From Cryptomeria japonica (lineage: Eukaryota; Streptophyta; Pinopsida; Cupressales; Cupressaceae): a stretch of DNA of 64,000 nucleotides. The notes beneath the pieces were generated by a model. That model saw only the letters and a list, made by a program, of their open reading frames with translations, had not been told where the DNA came from and searched no databases. This document shows positions 37,911 to 51,900 of this stretch, in pieces (position 1 is the first letter of the stretch; each line of letters opens with the position of its first letter). The translations under genes and the position numbers were made by a program. The stretch is from the NCBI RefSeq assembly GCF_030272615.1, contig NC_081408.1, positions 403,427,389 through 403,491,388 of the forward strand, written 5' to 3'.

Positions 37911-38203
37911 GGAATCAATGCTAGGATGTGAAGGATTGAGATTTGAATAGGATCCTCTGAAATAGGCTTGATGGGTATATTGTTTGGTAAGGATGCTATG
38001 GAAGGTTCTTGCAAGCTTTTAGGAGGTGTAGGAATAGATGCCTTTGGAGAATTAATTTGCTTATGGAGGGATGAGCCGTTGCTAGACATAGGTGCACAAT
38101 TTTGATCTTTCTCAGCCAAATCCTTTAAAGATATCTTTAAGAGTTGCATAAAAGAGCCACCTTTCTTTTGAGATGTATTTGAATCCTTGTGAGGTTTTAA
38201 CAT
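37859..38203 (-). pseudogene. Region before the protease, possible gag C-terminal rest
   Basis: 114 codons, Lys/Ser/Pro-rich, with a SILHILALIPCKLKSSFIERLL segment near its end. No capsid or zinc knuckle is visible here or up to 38790, so the element lacks a recognisable gag. Confidence 0.4.
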
Positions 38204-38819
38204 GGTTGGATTTTGATTTTAAACTTGTTTGATTGTTCTAAAATGTTGGTTTGTTATGTTTTCTTCTTGTGTTTTGCTTTGGTATGTCACGTTGATATGA
38301 TTTTCAGCTATTGCAAATGTTTTTGTTTTTGTTTCAAAGGTTTGATTGTCTAAAAGTTGTTTTTGATAAGGGATCAACTGTCAATGTAAATGTGATAGCG
38401 CAATATGACACGACAAGATGGTTTAAGTGTTTTAAAAGTTTGCAAGTTTTTCGATCTTCAGTTTTCGAGTGCAATGGTGATGATTTGATAAGAACCAAGT
38501 CCAATAGGAATGATATATCCTATGATAGAGAATGAGGTCATTTTGATCAAGCGTTGTAGTTTTGTGATAAAGGATGATAGATCCTGATGAGAAACTATGT
38601 TTGAACGATCAGTTTATCAAAGAAAATGTGATGTTGCACTTTAAGGTGTTAGATCTTAAACTTGTTGGAGATGAATACTTGAGAACCTTAGTGTGTCTAG
38701 TCTTGAATCTGTTTTGACAAAAGATAACCTGATTGAATGACCCAAGAAGATGACCTAGTCTCTATGATTGGCTGTTTGAGAAATGGGTTGTTTTTGTTTT
38801 CTAATTTTGATGCAGTTTA

Positions 38820-39195
38820 CTAGAAATGCTGACAAAATGACTAGGATTTCTGCTATACTGACCAGAAACGCTGACAAACTTACTAGAAATGCTGCTATAC
38901 TGACCAGAAACGCTGCTATTTGGACCAGAAACGCTGCTATACTGACTAGAAATGCTACTATATTGACCAGAAACGTTGTTGTTTGGACCAGAAACGCTGT
39001 TGTTTGTACTAGAAACGCTGTTTTTGACCAAAACGCTGATGTTTGGACCAGAAATGTTGTTGTTTGGACCAAAAATGTTGACAGACTGACCATAAACACT
39101 GAAAAATAGACCAGAAATGCTAACAAACTGACTAGAAATGCTGACAAACAGACCAGGAATGTTGGCAGATAGACTAGGAACGCTATTCTACACCA
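38820..39195. repeat. 21-bp tandem repeats, about 18 units, in the leader of element T
   Basis: Units such as CCAGAAACGCTGCTATACTGA and CTAGAAATGCTGACAAACTGA, very regular at 21 bases (one unit shortened). The period keeps a frame open on each strand, which explains the Thr-Arg-Asn-Ala-rich and Val-Ser-Gly-rich peptides. Confidence 0.9.
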
Positions 39196-41330
39196 CAGTA
39201 ACTCTAAAGTTCAAATGATAATGTGTAGACTTAGCAAATTAAGTGTTTGAACTTGGGAGATTTCAATCTTGACCCAAATTTGTGATTTTCAGACTCAGGA
39301 ACCGGATATGTAGACCTGGCAAGTAGAAACTAGGAGATCTGATGCTGCAACATGAGCAATTTTGGCATGCAACTCACAAGAATTGTTGATTAGACCAAGG
39401 TATCTGGCCTTTAGACCAAGAGAGCTACTGTTTAGACCAAGAACTCTGCTATACTGACCAGAAACACTGGGAAATAGACCAGGAACGCTAATAAACTGAC
39501 TAGAAACGCTGTTAAACTGACTAGAAATGTTGGTAAACTTACCAGAAACACTGGGAAACAGACCAGGAACGCTGATAAACTGACCAGAAACTCTAATGTT
39601 TAGACCACAAACTCTGATGTTTAGACCAGAAACTCTAATGTGCTCAAACTTGGAGAGTTAATGTTGAAATATGAGAAATTTAACATTCACACCAAGAGAG
39701 CTGACGTTTGGACTGGAAATGCGACTGTTTGGACTGTAGGTGCGACTGTTTGAACTGTAGATGCGACTGTTTGAACTGACAGTGCTAATGTTTGGACCCA
39801 AAAGAGCTAATGTTTGGACTGTGAATGCAACTATTTGGATTGATAAAGCTAATGTTGGACCAAAAGAGCTAAGGTTTGGACTGTGAATGCGACTGTTTGG
39901 ACCGTAGATGCGACTGTTTTGACTGAAAGAGCTAACCTGCTGTGAAACTTGTGAATTTGACCATTTGAAGTTTGATTTTTCAATGTTTGTTGTATTTCAA
40001 TGGATGATATATTGACTTGACTTACAAACATAGAATTCAGATTTTATTTTTGTCCCAAAGAGCACATAAAGTGTATGTTCAAGAAGCTTTAAAGAAAGCC
40101 CAAGTTTTCACGGGTTTTGAACAATTTGAAAACATATCAATTAGTCTATCCTAAGGATATTGGCTTCATTATTAGTTCTTAGCCCACAACTTGGTACCCT
40201 TTCGGTTCACACAGCCTTGTCACCTCCTAAAGGGCGCCCATGTTTTTGCCTTTGCAAGAGCTAGTGGAGTCTCGTTATGAGCCTAGCAATAAGGTCTCAA
40301 AAGGGGAGTTTGCACATACGCTCAAGAGGGACATAGGGTGAGTATCTTAAGGAGAGATTCTTCCCCCTCCATGCACTAAGAATTTAATAATGTTCTGAGG
40401 TAAACTGGGTAGCTTCTAATTTACTTGGAACTAGTAAGGGATCCATTCAGCGCGTCGGGGTATAAACTCAATTAAGAGGTCTCCCAGCCTTGAAAACCAA
40501 GGTTTGATATACCCGAAGGTACGGAGGAGAGCTATTCCCAAGCACTGTCATTGCTTTGATTTTCTTAAAAAACACATTTATTTTATAGTGGGTTGGAGTA
40601 CTTGGTGTTAGCCGTTCTCACTTAGGTCGTTCCCCTCTCACCGACCTTAAGGGCTAAGAGTTAATAGCTCCTCGAGAGGGCAGGCCTGCTAAAGAAATGC
40701 ACTATTGAAAGAAAAGGATGAGTCTGGTTTTTTGATCACCTAAGAAAGGTGAGAGCATACTCGCCTATCATCAAAACACATAAGACATATTTGTTCATTT
40801 CCATTGTAATTAGTCTATGTGCCTAATTTAACAAATATAAGTGCAAAATCCCGTGACTGCAAACAAAGTTAGTAGTTTATGTTGCATTCTTTGACGGCGA
40901 AATAGTTTATGACTCCGATCTTTCACAACAAAATAAGTACTAAGAACGCCATCATATATGCCAAGAACGCTGCTCTGCACACCAGAAACGTTGTTCTGCA
41001 CACCATAAATGCTGTTCTTCACACCAGAAATGTTGATCTGCACACCAGAAACACTATTAAACAGACTGAAAATGCTGACAAATGTACCAAAAATGCCTTC
41101 ATACATACCAAAAATGCTAAAGTATAGACTAGAAGCGCTAAAGTACAGAAAAACATAAAAACAGAGTTGAGGAATCTCCCATAAAAGCCATTTGAGGTGT
41201 CGGAACGCCACAATAGAGACTAAGAACAAGACTCAGCAGGTGAAGAGAGCTAATCTGCACTTTGAAAAAGCTAATCAACCTGCCAATGAAATTTCCTGCA
41301 AGCAAACTTGTTAAATATCAAAGGGGTTGG

Positions 41331-41348
41331 GGCCCACAGTGGGCGCCA
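41331..41348 (-). promoter_or_regulatory. Primer binding site of element T
   Basis: Minus strand TGGCGCCCACTGTGGGCC, five bases inside the 5' LTR. TGGCGCC-type sites are common in plant Ty3/gypsy elements; I do not assign the tRNA. Confidence 0.75.
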
Positions 41349-41353
41349 ATTAA

Positions 41354-42414
41354 TGTGATGCTAAAAATGTGGTATATAAGAGGCATACACATATAATGAG
41401 ACAATAAAAACATAATTGAAAAGCTTAATTTCAAAACTAGATTAGAAATGCAAACCACAAGCCTTCCTTGAAATGTCCCATTTTTCTCTATTCTTGAGGA
41501 CCTTGAAGGTGTTGGATTGATGGGCTCTCAGCAGAGCAATGACCTCCAAAATGACAACTCAAGAGTTGAGCAACTATTTGATCATGATTGACTATGGAGA
41601 TGATATGAAATGCATGACTTGAGAACCTAGATTAACATGCTATGATAAATCCAAAAGCTAATTACTAGATAATTGAAATGCAAATTGCCTATAGTAATGA
41701 TACCTAAATTGATATGAGATAGGATCCATATTGCTCCAAAATGAGGGATATTTATAGGAATTCCAAGGCCAAAGCTGAGGTGGCAGGAATCGACGGTCTA
41801 GATTTGATCTGAAGATATCAAGAGCCAAGATTGAGGAAGTTGGAGAAGAGGATGGAGGAAGAGACACTTGTCATCTCTGTGGTGACAAGCGTCAAGGAGC
41901 TTTGCTCATGAGAGGGCAAGTGTCCAAGGGAGGAGACATGTGGCAAAAGTGCCATGTGTCTCAAGGAGAGAATATCCACACCATGGGAGGTTAGGATAAG
42001 GAGGTTATAATGTGCACGATAGGATAGGGTTAGTTAGACCCAAGATTAGATTGAATGGGGTAAGTTAGGGGATGGTTAGGTTGGGTGGTTAAAGTTAGGA
42101 GCCATGTGCTCATTTGAATTTAGAAATTCAAATAATTGGAAAATGGTAATTAATCTCAACAAACTTGAGTTTGTTAATCTTAATTAGGGATTAGAAGAAT
42201 CGATTAATATGGGGAGACATTAATTAATTTAGAATTAATTAATCAAAGAGGGATGTGAGATGAACTATATAAATGAATCATTTAGATTTATTTACTAGTA
42301 GATGAATAGAGAAATTAATTAAGTTGCTTGTGAATTCAATTAATTGGGAAGGGGAATTAATCAAATAACTGCGTATTTAATTAACTATCTTCAGACCATT
42401 TTTAGGTGTATACA
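41354..42414 (-). repeat. 5' LTR of element T
   Basis: Partner of 28296-29356, same length. It should hold the promoter; I see no TATA box I would defend. Confidence 0.95.
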
Positions 42415-42419
42415 GTTAT
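42415..42419. repeat. TSD GTTAT, right
   Basis: Partner of 28291-28295. Confidence 0.95.
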
Positions 42420-45400
42420 ATAATTGCAATAACAAAGAATCCATTTATCATAGTCAAACTAAACATATAGATATCAAGCATTATTTCATCATAAATCTTG
42501 TGGTAGAAGGATATGTTGAGCTTATTTTTTTTGATCTAGAACTAACAATCAACTTGACGTTTTTACCAAAGTCATGAAAAAAGAAAAGTTTACAAGGATA
42601 AGGCACATTTAATGTTCGTCACATTAAACATCAAGGAGAGAATGTTAACAATAATGTTTAATTAATGACTGTTACTAACTGTATTAACGGACTATCTCCA
42701 CTATCTTATCCACCACAAGATTTTTATAGTTATATTTTCTGAGACTTTACCTTCTTATTTGTAATCATTGCCTCATCACTTCATCCTTATCAATATTGCT
42801 ACATGTTAGTGATTGCCATAGATTTTATCTTTTCCACTTCTTCAATTTAGCACTATAATGTCCACTACCTAAAAGGATTAAACTTCCTTTTTGTATTGAT
42901 AAATACTTAAAATTAGAAGTATTCAACAAAAATATCATTTATAATTCTATTATTTATGCTTAAATAAAAACAGTTTTGCAAGAACGTTCTAGTTCAACAG
43001 TATGATACATTATTTGTATTCTTTTCAAGTCTACTGATATTTGAAATTATATGATATCTCTGAAATCCAAGAGAATCTTGGTGGGTATTGGAGAAGGTTT
43101 TGATGATCTCTAGCCACCTTAAATCCGTATACCTCAACTTCTGCCTACATTTGTGCTCATTATTTCCGTCTCATAATGTTGACAAGACCCTTTCTTCTTT
43201 CTGTATCGGAATTTAGTATACTTTTTGTGGCCTCGATTGTATACTAAATTGTTGACAGCCTTAGGTGGATTGGCATGTTGTTTTCTTGGTGGCTGCTAAT
43301 GATATTATATATATATATATATATATACTTGTACAGACCACCAGTTATGTAAAGCAAAAGGGGCAAAGGAGCAGATGCTCCCTGTGCATATGGAATCTCC
43401 ACAAAAAGCAGTGGAAAATCTTTGACAATGTTATCGCTTAAATGTGGCTACTTGGAGCATGTTTCAAGTGTTGTACAATTCTCAGCATTACGTTCTCTTT
43501 GCTCAAGTTTTGATTTATTTTGGTGGTTCAGCTTAAATTAGAATTAGAGTAATAGGTATATCTTATTGGAGAAGTAAGTGTGATTTACTATGACCTACGC
43601 GAGCAAGTTGGATTTTGGTTTAAACAACATAATCTAAGCTTTGATTTATTTAGGTGGTTCATCTTAAATCACACTAATAGGTGGATCCTACTCAAGAAGC
43701 AAGTGTGAATTCAAATGAACCACTTAAGCAAGTGAAAGCTTAGAGCCACATCAAACAAGTTGTTTAAGTCTAATGGAAGTTGGTACTAATATTGTTTAAG
43801 TTTGCTCCTAAAATTGGTTGTTGGCTGTTTTGGATTTTTTTTAATTCACTTAAGATGTCAATTTAGAATCAAATGACCAAGTTTTATTTTCACAAAAATA
43901 TTAGATATTTTAAACAATTCCAGCATATACTATTATGATGCAACTTGCTAAAATCTATGAGGCAATCAATTTTAAGAAATCCGTAAACATTTATTTGCTT
44001 GCTTAAAGACAAAAATTAATGAAAATAAATCCAACATTATTTTTTCAGTACTCAAGACTTATTGAACAAAGAACTATGCCAATCTTTCACTTCACAATAA
44101 AGTTTATTCCTTTGGCTTATTTGGTGATTCCCTTATCTATTGGTAGACCTAATAGAATGTAGTCAAATAAGGTTTTGAATAGATTTTGTATGAGAGTTAG
44201 TATTCAAATTTTAGGTGGCTATCTTTTGTTGAACATCATTTGACATTCTTAAATTCTATTTTAAATCCTCTTCTTATTATAAATTCTTGTGCTTTGGAAA
44301 GTTATCTAAAAGAATTTAAATCTAGAAAAAATGGGTAAAGAATGTAAATTGTTAAAAATAGAGATGTAGTCAATTCAGATCAAATTTGTAGACCTAAACA
44401 ACATGTAGTGGCCTTGGTTTTTGATAGACAAAGCTACTCTAGTGACTAAATTATATTGACATTATGCAAATTTATTGATCAATTTTGAGCTAGAATTCTT
44501 AACAATAAGTATCTTGGTGGTTTTCTTGGCAATAATGTTCCATGGATGGAGTTGAATGGGAAAAGTTTAATGGTTTGGAATACTATCAAGAAATTAAAGG
44601 AGTTGTGACTGTCAAGAATGGACTCTTCTAGATTATTAAGAATGGTCCTAAAACTCTTTTATTGAAATGACTCTAGGATCTCCATCCATTGATTCTAAAT
44701 TCATTTCCCATTCTTTAGGCTCCTGAATGTAATATTTGAAGTAGGATGACCAATAGTAATTGACTTTAAGGTTTCTTTCTATTTAATAAATATTTAAATA
44801 TATTTATGGCAAGCTCTTAGTAGCTAGCATAAGGGTAGTTCACTTAGAGCCCAAGACATTCTCTCATCTATTCTTAAGGACCAACCTTTCTATTCTCTAA
44901 GGTCGATGATGCTCTTGCTTGGGGTTATGATTCTAAAAAAACTTATTTAGTGACTCTTGGATATCAATTTCTAAAGAATAAGAGAGATGTTGATTAGAGA
45001 TTTCCTCTTAGTGGAGAGAAAAATAGAGGATAAATTCTTCTAGCCTAAATGATTTTTTTTTTGTTTGGTTGTTTTTTTAAGAATAAGTGTCTTACTTGAG
45101 ATAAAATCATAAAGAGAATTTCTCGATCCTTGAAAAGTTTTGTGTAGCAATAATGGAAAAAATATGGCCCATATTTTTTTTTCATTATCTCTTTTCTTTT
45201 TAGTATTTGAATGCATTGGTGGTAGTGCTAAAAAAAATATTATTCATGTTTCTTCCTTAATTGAATTTTGGGAAAGTTTAGGTCATCCCCTTGAATTGTC
45301 TTCTTTCCTTGTCGTTGTCTCGAATATTGGTCCTATTTTTATTTTTTGGTAGATTTGATTAGAGTAGAATTGTAGCAAAGTCAACATCTCCTTGAATAAG

Positions 45401-45893
45401 TTGTGGTAAAGATTTTGGAAGTGCTTAAAAAAATTATTAGAGATAGATATTTTTTTGAGAAAGTCCTATCTTCTTCTATTTGTCTTATTTCAAGTTGTTT
45501 GGAGCTTTCAAATCTTTTTTTTTTATTTGTATAGCTCTAAATCTAGGTCATCTAAGAAGGTTAATAGGTGCATTAAATGGTGTCCTACCCTTTCTAATAT
45601 TTTTAAAATTAACAATGATTTCTCTTTTTGAAGTAATTTAAGTGTTGCTAGAATTTGAAGTATTGGTTGTGATAGTTATGCGTTGGTCCTTTTCGCTTTC
45701 TTTTATGCTATGGATACTATTTCTAATAATTTGATGAAATCTTAAACTATTTTGGTGGCTCTTGACAATGCACGTGAGCTAGGTTGGAAGAAAGTTACGT
45801 TTGAATTAGATTCTTTGATCTTAATTTTTCTTCTAAACAAATAAGATTTCAAGAATCTTCTTGGAGGATTGTTTCTTGAGTGGACTATGTACC

Positions 45894-45926
<33 letters not shown>

Positions 45927-48900
45927 AACAAAGGGTCGAGCTCAAAAATATTATATTAATGTAAGTAGAATATACATAATAAAAGTTTGAAAGTAATCTG
46001 ATAAAACATGCCCAAATTAAACTAAACATGAATTGCCTAGAAGTACCACCTCTCTTTGAATTTTGAGGTTGCTTCCTGTATTCATGTTCCCAATAAATGG
46101 AATGTTGTAGTCAACTGCCTTGTCAAGTGAATTTTCGAGGAATTTTTTTTTTCGCATCTTTTGGGTTCTCATTGTTTGATGAATCTTCTTAGCTTTTTCA
46201 ACTAAATCATAATGATCAACTCACAAAGAAATAAAGAGTTTCATTGTTTTAATAGTTATGATTACTTGCACTACTTTGATCTCTATTTATTTCAAAAATA
46301 GTGAAAAGCCTTCTTAAATTTTTCCTATTCTTAATTCAGTTATGACCCTCTTATCACTTAAAAATATATCATTTTATAATATATTTATATTATTTTAATA
46401 AATTTCTTTTCATATTTATATACATAGATGGATAATGATACAATTAAAAAAAATAAATCATTTTAAATACATTTTCTTTAAATCACTATCTCTCAACTTA
46501 ATAAAAAAAGTACTTTAAAAGTATTCAAATTAAAAATATTTAAACATTAAATAAATTAAATTAAATAAAATATTAAATTTAAAATAAAAAATAAAAAATA
46601 TTAAAAATAAAAAATAAAAAAATATTAAACTAAACATATTAAATTGTAACAAAATATCATTAAAATTAAAAAACCTTATAAAAGCCTTATTCAAAATAAA
46701 TGATAAAATAAAAATAATAATGAACTTTACGTATAGTACAAACCTACACTAAACTTTATGATAGGATGAATAAGTGATAATGCATGGAGGAAAAATAGGC
46801 ACAAAAGCAAAGCGAACAACGTAACATTTTATGGGCGATTTTGAACAATTTATTGATTTTTCTTATTCTATGGATTTTATTTCAAATTTTACAAAGAAAT
46901 TCGGTGAACTCTGATGTTTACAAATGAAGCAAATTTATTTTATGCGCATATACTAGAACTGATTTTCAAAATGAAAGAGCTTTGTTTACTTTTCTAGTTT
47001 CCTTTAGAATTTATTCTTTTAATATATAATTTTTCTTCTTTCTTAATTTCTATTATATATGTCAGAAATTTATGTTTGCAATTATAAGAGGAAACAAAAT
47101 AATCAAGTTGAACAAATTAATTTTTTGCGAACATTTGATTTCAATATGTTTTGATTTGATAAAAAAGATACTAGCATTTTAAAAACATATAAAATTTGAG
47201 ATCATTTATATACATGTTGATTTGGACCAAAAAGATAAAAAGTTTCTTTTTTCGTAAGGAAATGTCCAAAGATCAATGATGATGGTAAATAAATTGAGTT
47301 GTCGTTAGTTTGCTTTGTTATCACACAATAAATTTGTTTCTTGTTTCTTGTAGGCTTTTTAATAAAAATCAGTACTTGATAAAAAGGTGTCTTGAGAAGA
47401 ATATCTCTCAATATATCTTTTATATATTATTAACTATATATATGCTAGTAGCCTTTGCAGTGCAACATGTAAAATACTAAATAAATTAGGGATAGGGTTA
47501 GTATTAGGGATAAGGTTAGGGTTAAAGCAAGGATTAGCATTAGACTTATGGTTGAAGATAAAATAATGATTACAATTATAGTTAGAGTTACAATTATAGT
47601 AGGGTTAGAGTTATGGTTGGAGATTGAACAATGATTACAGTTACAATAAGGGTTATGATTAGAGATAGTTTTATTGTTATCACATTAGAAGAATTAGGTT
47701 AGGGTTAGGGTTAGATATATAATTAGGTTTAGCATCAGGGTTAGGATTCTGGCAATGATTAAGATTAGTAATAGAATTAAGGTTGGGTTTAGCATTAGGG
47801 TTAAAATTAGAGTTGGGTTTTTGGATAAGGTTATTGTTAGAGATAGAATTATGAATAAGACATTAGATGAATTAGGGTTAGGGTTAGGGTTAGATATATA
47901 ATTAGATTTAGCTTTAGAGTTATGTTTATGGTAATGATTAGGATAAGAAATAGAGTTATGGTTAGTGATAGTGTTAGGGTTTAACAATTTAACTCTAATC
48001 AAATTCTTACCCTAATCCTATCCTTGACCTAACCATAATACTAACCCTATCCCTAATTAAATTGTAACTCTAACCTTAACTCTAGCCCTAACCCTAACCA
48101 TAATTAAACCCTAACACTAACCATAACCCTAACACTAACACTTTAGCGTTCTAGCTTTTGATGCTTGATTAAAGTGCCATTTCTACTCACACCACATTCC
48201 AAACTTACATTTTCATCACCTTTCCATTCCCCCCTCATTCCGGAGTCCTTTTCAAGACCAGGGCATTGGGCGCCCTAGTCCTAAATCCCACGCCTTTGTC
48301 CTCCTAATCAGGCCCTAAATTGGGGCCTCACAACAGTCATCTCAAATGAGCAGGAAACTTGATCTTGTGTCAGCCTGTCCTAGAAATTTAATTTTCTTTT
48401 AGACAATCAAGTATAAAAGGGGGTCTACCCCTCTTATTTGAAACCTAATCAATCTTCTATGATCTCTCTCAATTACACTTTGGCAAAATTCAATTCAAGT
48501 GGGCAAGCAATCAGTCATTCATCAAGCATTGGAGCAGAAGTGGAGTTAAGTTCAAGTATTGAAGATGGCATCCATGATCAATATTTTATGAAGACATCCT
48601 ACATACAAACTTAAAACCTTTGTATGAAGGTGAAACAAAACTTCATCAAGATATACATTACTGTTTCAAGCATTTTCAACCTCTCCCTCGAAAGGAAAGT
48701 ATTTTATTATTATCTTTCATTATATTTATCAATTCAATTTTATGGTTAATTCCAAAACCAGGGTTTGAACTAAGGCAAATCCCTATTCCCAACATATTTC
48801 CCTCTCTTTCCATGTGTAGGAAAAAGGTGTAGGAGTTGTACTCAAGAATTTTGATAGAGCTGACAGTGACAAATAGGTTTATCTTTTGCTGGTAGAAAAT

Positions 48901-51900
48901 TTGGAGGATCGGGGCAAATTTGTGCTACCTGGTCCTAAAAAATTAGACCAAACTTTTGGGAACAGGTTCTAAACATCTTATTTTGCCTAGATCTCAGTTT
49001 GTGGCTCTGTGGGATATGTGTAGCAATTTGTTTGTGACAATTTACTTTCATTATTCATATTTTTACCTTAGTGTCACAATTTCCTTCCAAATTCAACTAA
49101 GAAAGAGGATAATCAATTCCAACTAGTGAATCCAATTAGAATCTTAGTCCTTTCCCCATTAGGATTGAGCCTAGATCTATTGGATTCAACCCTCTTTCAA
49201 TGTATGTTGTGTTAATTGGGCTAATTAGTGGATTTACTTGGTGAAACCCTAATTTCTAATTTTCATACATTAGAAACACTAACTCTAACTGTAACCCTAA
49301 CAATAATTAAACCCTATCCATAACACAAAAACTATTTCTAAGTTCTATAATCCTAAATTTTAATCCTAACACTAGCTCTAACCATAATTTAACCCTAAAA
49401 CTAACCATAACCTTAATTCAACCCTAACCCTAACTTGGAGCTTTATCATATAATAGTAACCTTAATCCTAACCTAATCTTAACCTTAGCCCTAACATAAC
49501 TCTAACCCTATTTAAATCCTATTATTCACTCTAACCCTAATTAAACTCTAATCTTAAGCCTAACCTAATTTAACCATAATTTAACTCTAATCCTAACCCT
49601 AATTCTAATTAAACCTTAATTATCCTAACTATAATTGAATATTAACCGTAACTTTAACTCTTATTAAATCCTAACCCATAACCCTAACTTTGATTAAACA
49701 CTAACTTTAATTGAATTATAACCCTATCCCTAACCTTAATTGAATTTTAACCATAATTATATTCTAATTGTAATTAAAATCTAACCCCAACCCTATTCCT
49801 AATCAAAGCCTAATCATAATTAAATCACAATCCTAACCACAACCCTAATTATACTATAACTCAAATCCTAACTCTAATTAAACCCTAACCTTAACCTTAA
49901 CCATTATTGAGCCTTAATATAATCCTAAACCTAATTAAAATCTAATCCTAACCCTTATTAAACTCTAATCCAAATTGAACCCTAACCCTAACCCTAATAA
50001 AAAATTAACCTTAAATTCATTTTTATTCCTAACCCTAATTGAACCTGAAATCTAATTCTAACCCTCACTCTAATTGAACCCTAACCCTAACCTAATTCTT
50101 ATTATAATCATAATTGAATCACTACCCTAACTCAAATTGAACACTAACCCTTATCCTAATTCAACCATAACTTACCTTGACCCTAATTAAATCCTAACCC
50201 TAGTCCTAAGCCTACTTAAAACCCTAATCATAATTGAACCGCAACCTGAGTTAAACCCTAACCCTAATCCAAACTCTAACTCTAACCCTACTTAAACTTT
50301 AACCTTTACTCTATGTTATGATCTTAAGATGGTATATTTCCAAGTATATATTATACATTCCTAAGTATAATAAGGATAAGCACTTGTGGCAAGTTTAACC
50401 CCAACATTTAAATATTAGTTAATACACTAATCCCTCTTAACTAGGATGGATGGGTATGTCCCTACATAGTTATACCTACAAATAAGGACGAGAACTCTCT
50501 CCCATATTATCATATCATCTATTATAGAATTCATATGTTATTATCTAATAATTGGAGGTCACCCCCTTACAATGGTCTTCTATATTTCTAATTCTTGAAA
50601 GTATCTCCAAGAAATATCATACCAAGTGGTATTAGAGCTATGATTTGGGCCAAATTTTTTGTTTCCATCATAACTTCCAAGCCATTGTGAATTTTGGTCT
50701 GATTTTCTGGGGGGGTTCTAGGTATGTATTAGATAATATCTTACGAAAAATTCATACTTAAGGTAAGGTTTACAAAAGTTATTGATATTTAATATTTTTT
50801 TGTAAACTTTCTTTGTAAGTGACATTTGTTTGAATTATTTTTAAATTTTCATTTTTGTAGGGCTTGTCAAAAATTATATAGGGTTAGCTCTTTATAATTT
50901 ACTTTTAACATAAAATAGGTTCTTTAATTTAGCGATCAAAGTTTAGTCAACATTTTCATTAAATTTTCTCTATAGGCTACAAATTTTGAATTTTTTTTTT
51001 AATTACATTTTTGGAAAGCTTATCAAAACTTAGGTAAGGTTAGTTCTTCAAATTTTATTGCTATACATAAAATATACCCCTTAATTTAATGGTCAAACAC
51101 TAGTAGAATTTGGCAAATAAATGACTACGTGACTAAAAATTTTAGTCATGACAACTAAAAATGACTAAAATGAATTGTGGTGTTTTTTTTTTTAAGTAAT
51201 GCTCGTGTTCGTCGGAATTTCGACGAACACGGGCACTTTTAAAAAAAAATCAAATTTCATTATTAATGCCTTCTCCGTCAAAACCAAATGTGAAATTATC
51301 GTTGGAATTCCAATGAATTCAGGCATTTTTTCAAAAAATTCAAATTTGGTTACAATATACCTTCTGTGTCAGAATTTTAGGCCAAATGTATTAGTGATCA
51401 ATTTCAGCTTGGCCATTGGCCTGTGGGTGATAAGGTGTTGATTTTTTGTGCCGGATGTTATATTCCTCTATCACAACAGTAATCAAATTAAATGTGAACT
51501 GAGCACCTTGATCTGTAAAAAGTTATCTAGGAACTTCATACCTTGTAAAGATCTCTTCATAAAGAAACTCTGCAACCTTGTTTCCTCTTGCATGTTTCAT
51601 TTCTCTAACTTCTACCCACTTGGTAAGGTATTCTGTGGACACTAAGATATATGATTTTTCATTAGATGGGGGGTCAATTGGACCTATGAAATCCATTCCC
51701 CATTTATCAAAAGGTGTGACAACAACCTGTGGATGTAAATGCATCTCATTTGACCTAGTTGGGCAGTCCATCCTTTGACATCTATTACATTTCCTTGTAT
51801 AGTTGATTGCATCCTGGTGGAGAGTAGGCCAGTAGTAACCTGTGTTGAGTATCTTCATTATTGTCCTTTTGGCTGCAAAATGACCCCCACAAGGCTCATC

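Larger units (their letters stand above)
28296..42414 (-). mobile_element. Complete-ended Tat-like Ty3/gypsy element T, 14,119 bp, non-autonomous
   Basis: Both ends are fixed: two 1,061-bp LTRs and a 5-bp target duplication GTTAT. On the minus strand the order is 5' LTR, PBS, about 3.1 kb leader with 21-bp repeats, protease, linker, RNase H, integrase, a 27-bp repeat tract, an antisense plant-mobile-domain pseudogene, a GC-rich tract, 40-bp repeats, PPT and 3' LTR. A gag with zinc knuckle is not found, and the RT core is deleted. LTRs differ at about 14-15 positions by eye with no indel, so insertion is recent compared with the surrounding copia and L1 debris. Confidence 0.92.
26256..42999 (+). 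mobile_element. Internally deleted Ty1/copia element, split by a 14-kb insertion
   Basis: Parts in plus-strand order: LTR remnant (26256), gag (26900-27690), RNase H (27995-28295), the inserted Tat-like element (28296-42414), RNase H end (42415-42642) and 3' LTR (42643-42999). Protease, integrase and RT are absent between about 27700 and 27990, so the copia was deleted internally; the later insertion landed inside its RNase H codons. Many stops show it was dead already. Confidence 0.7.
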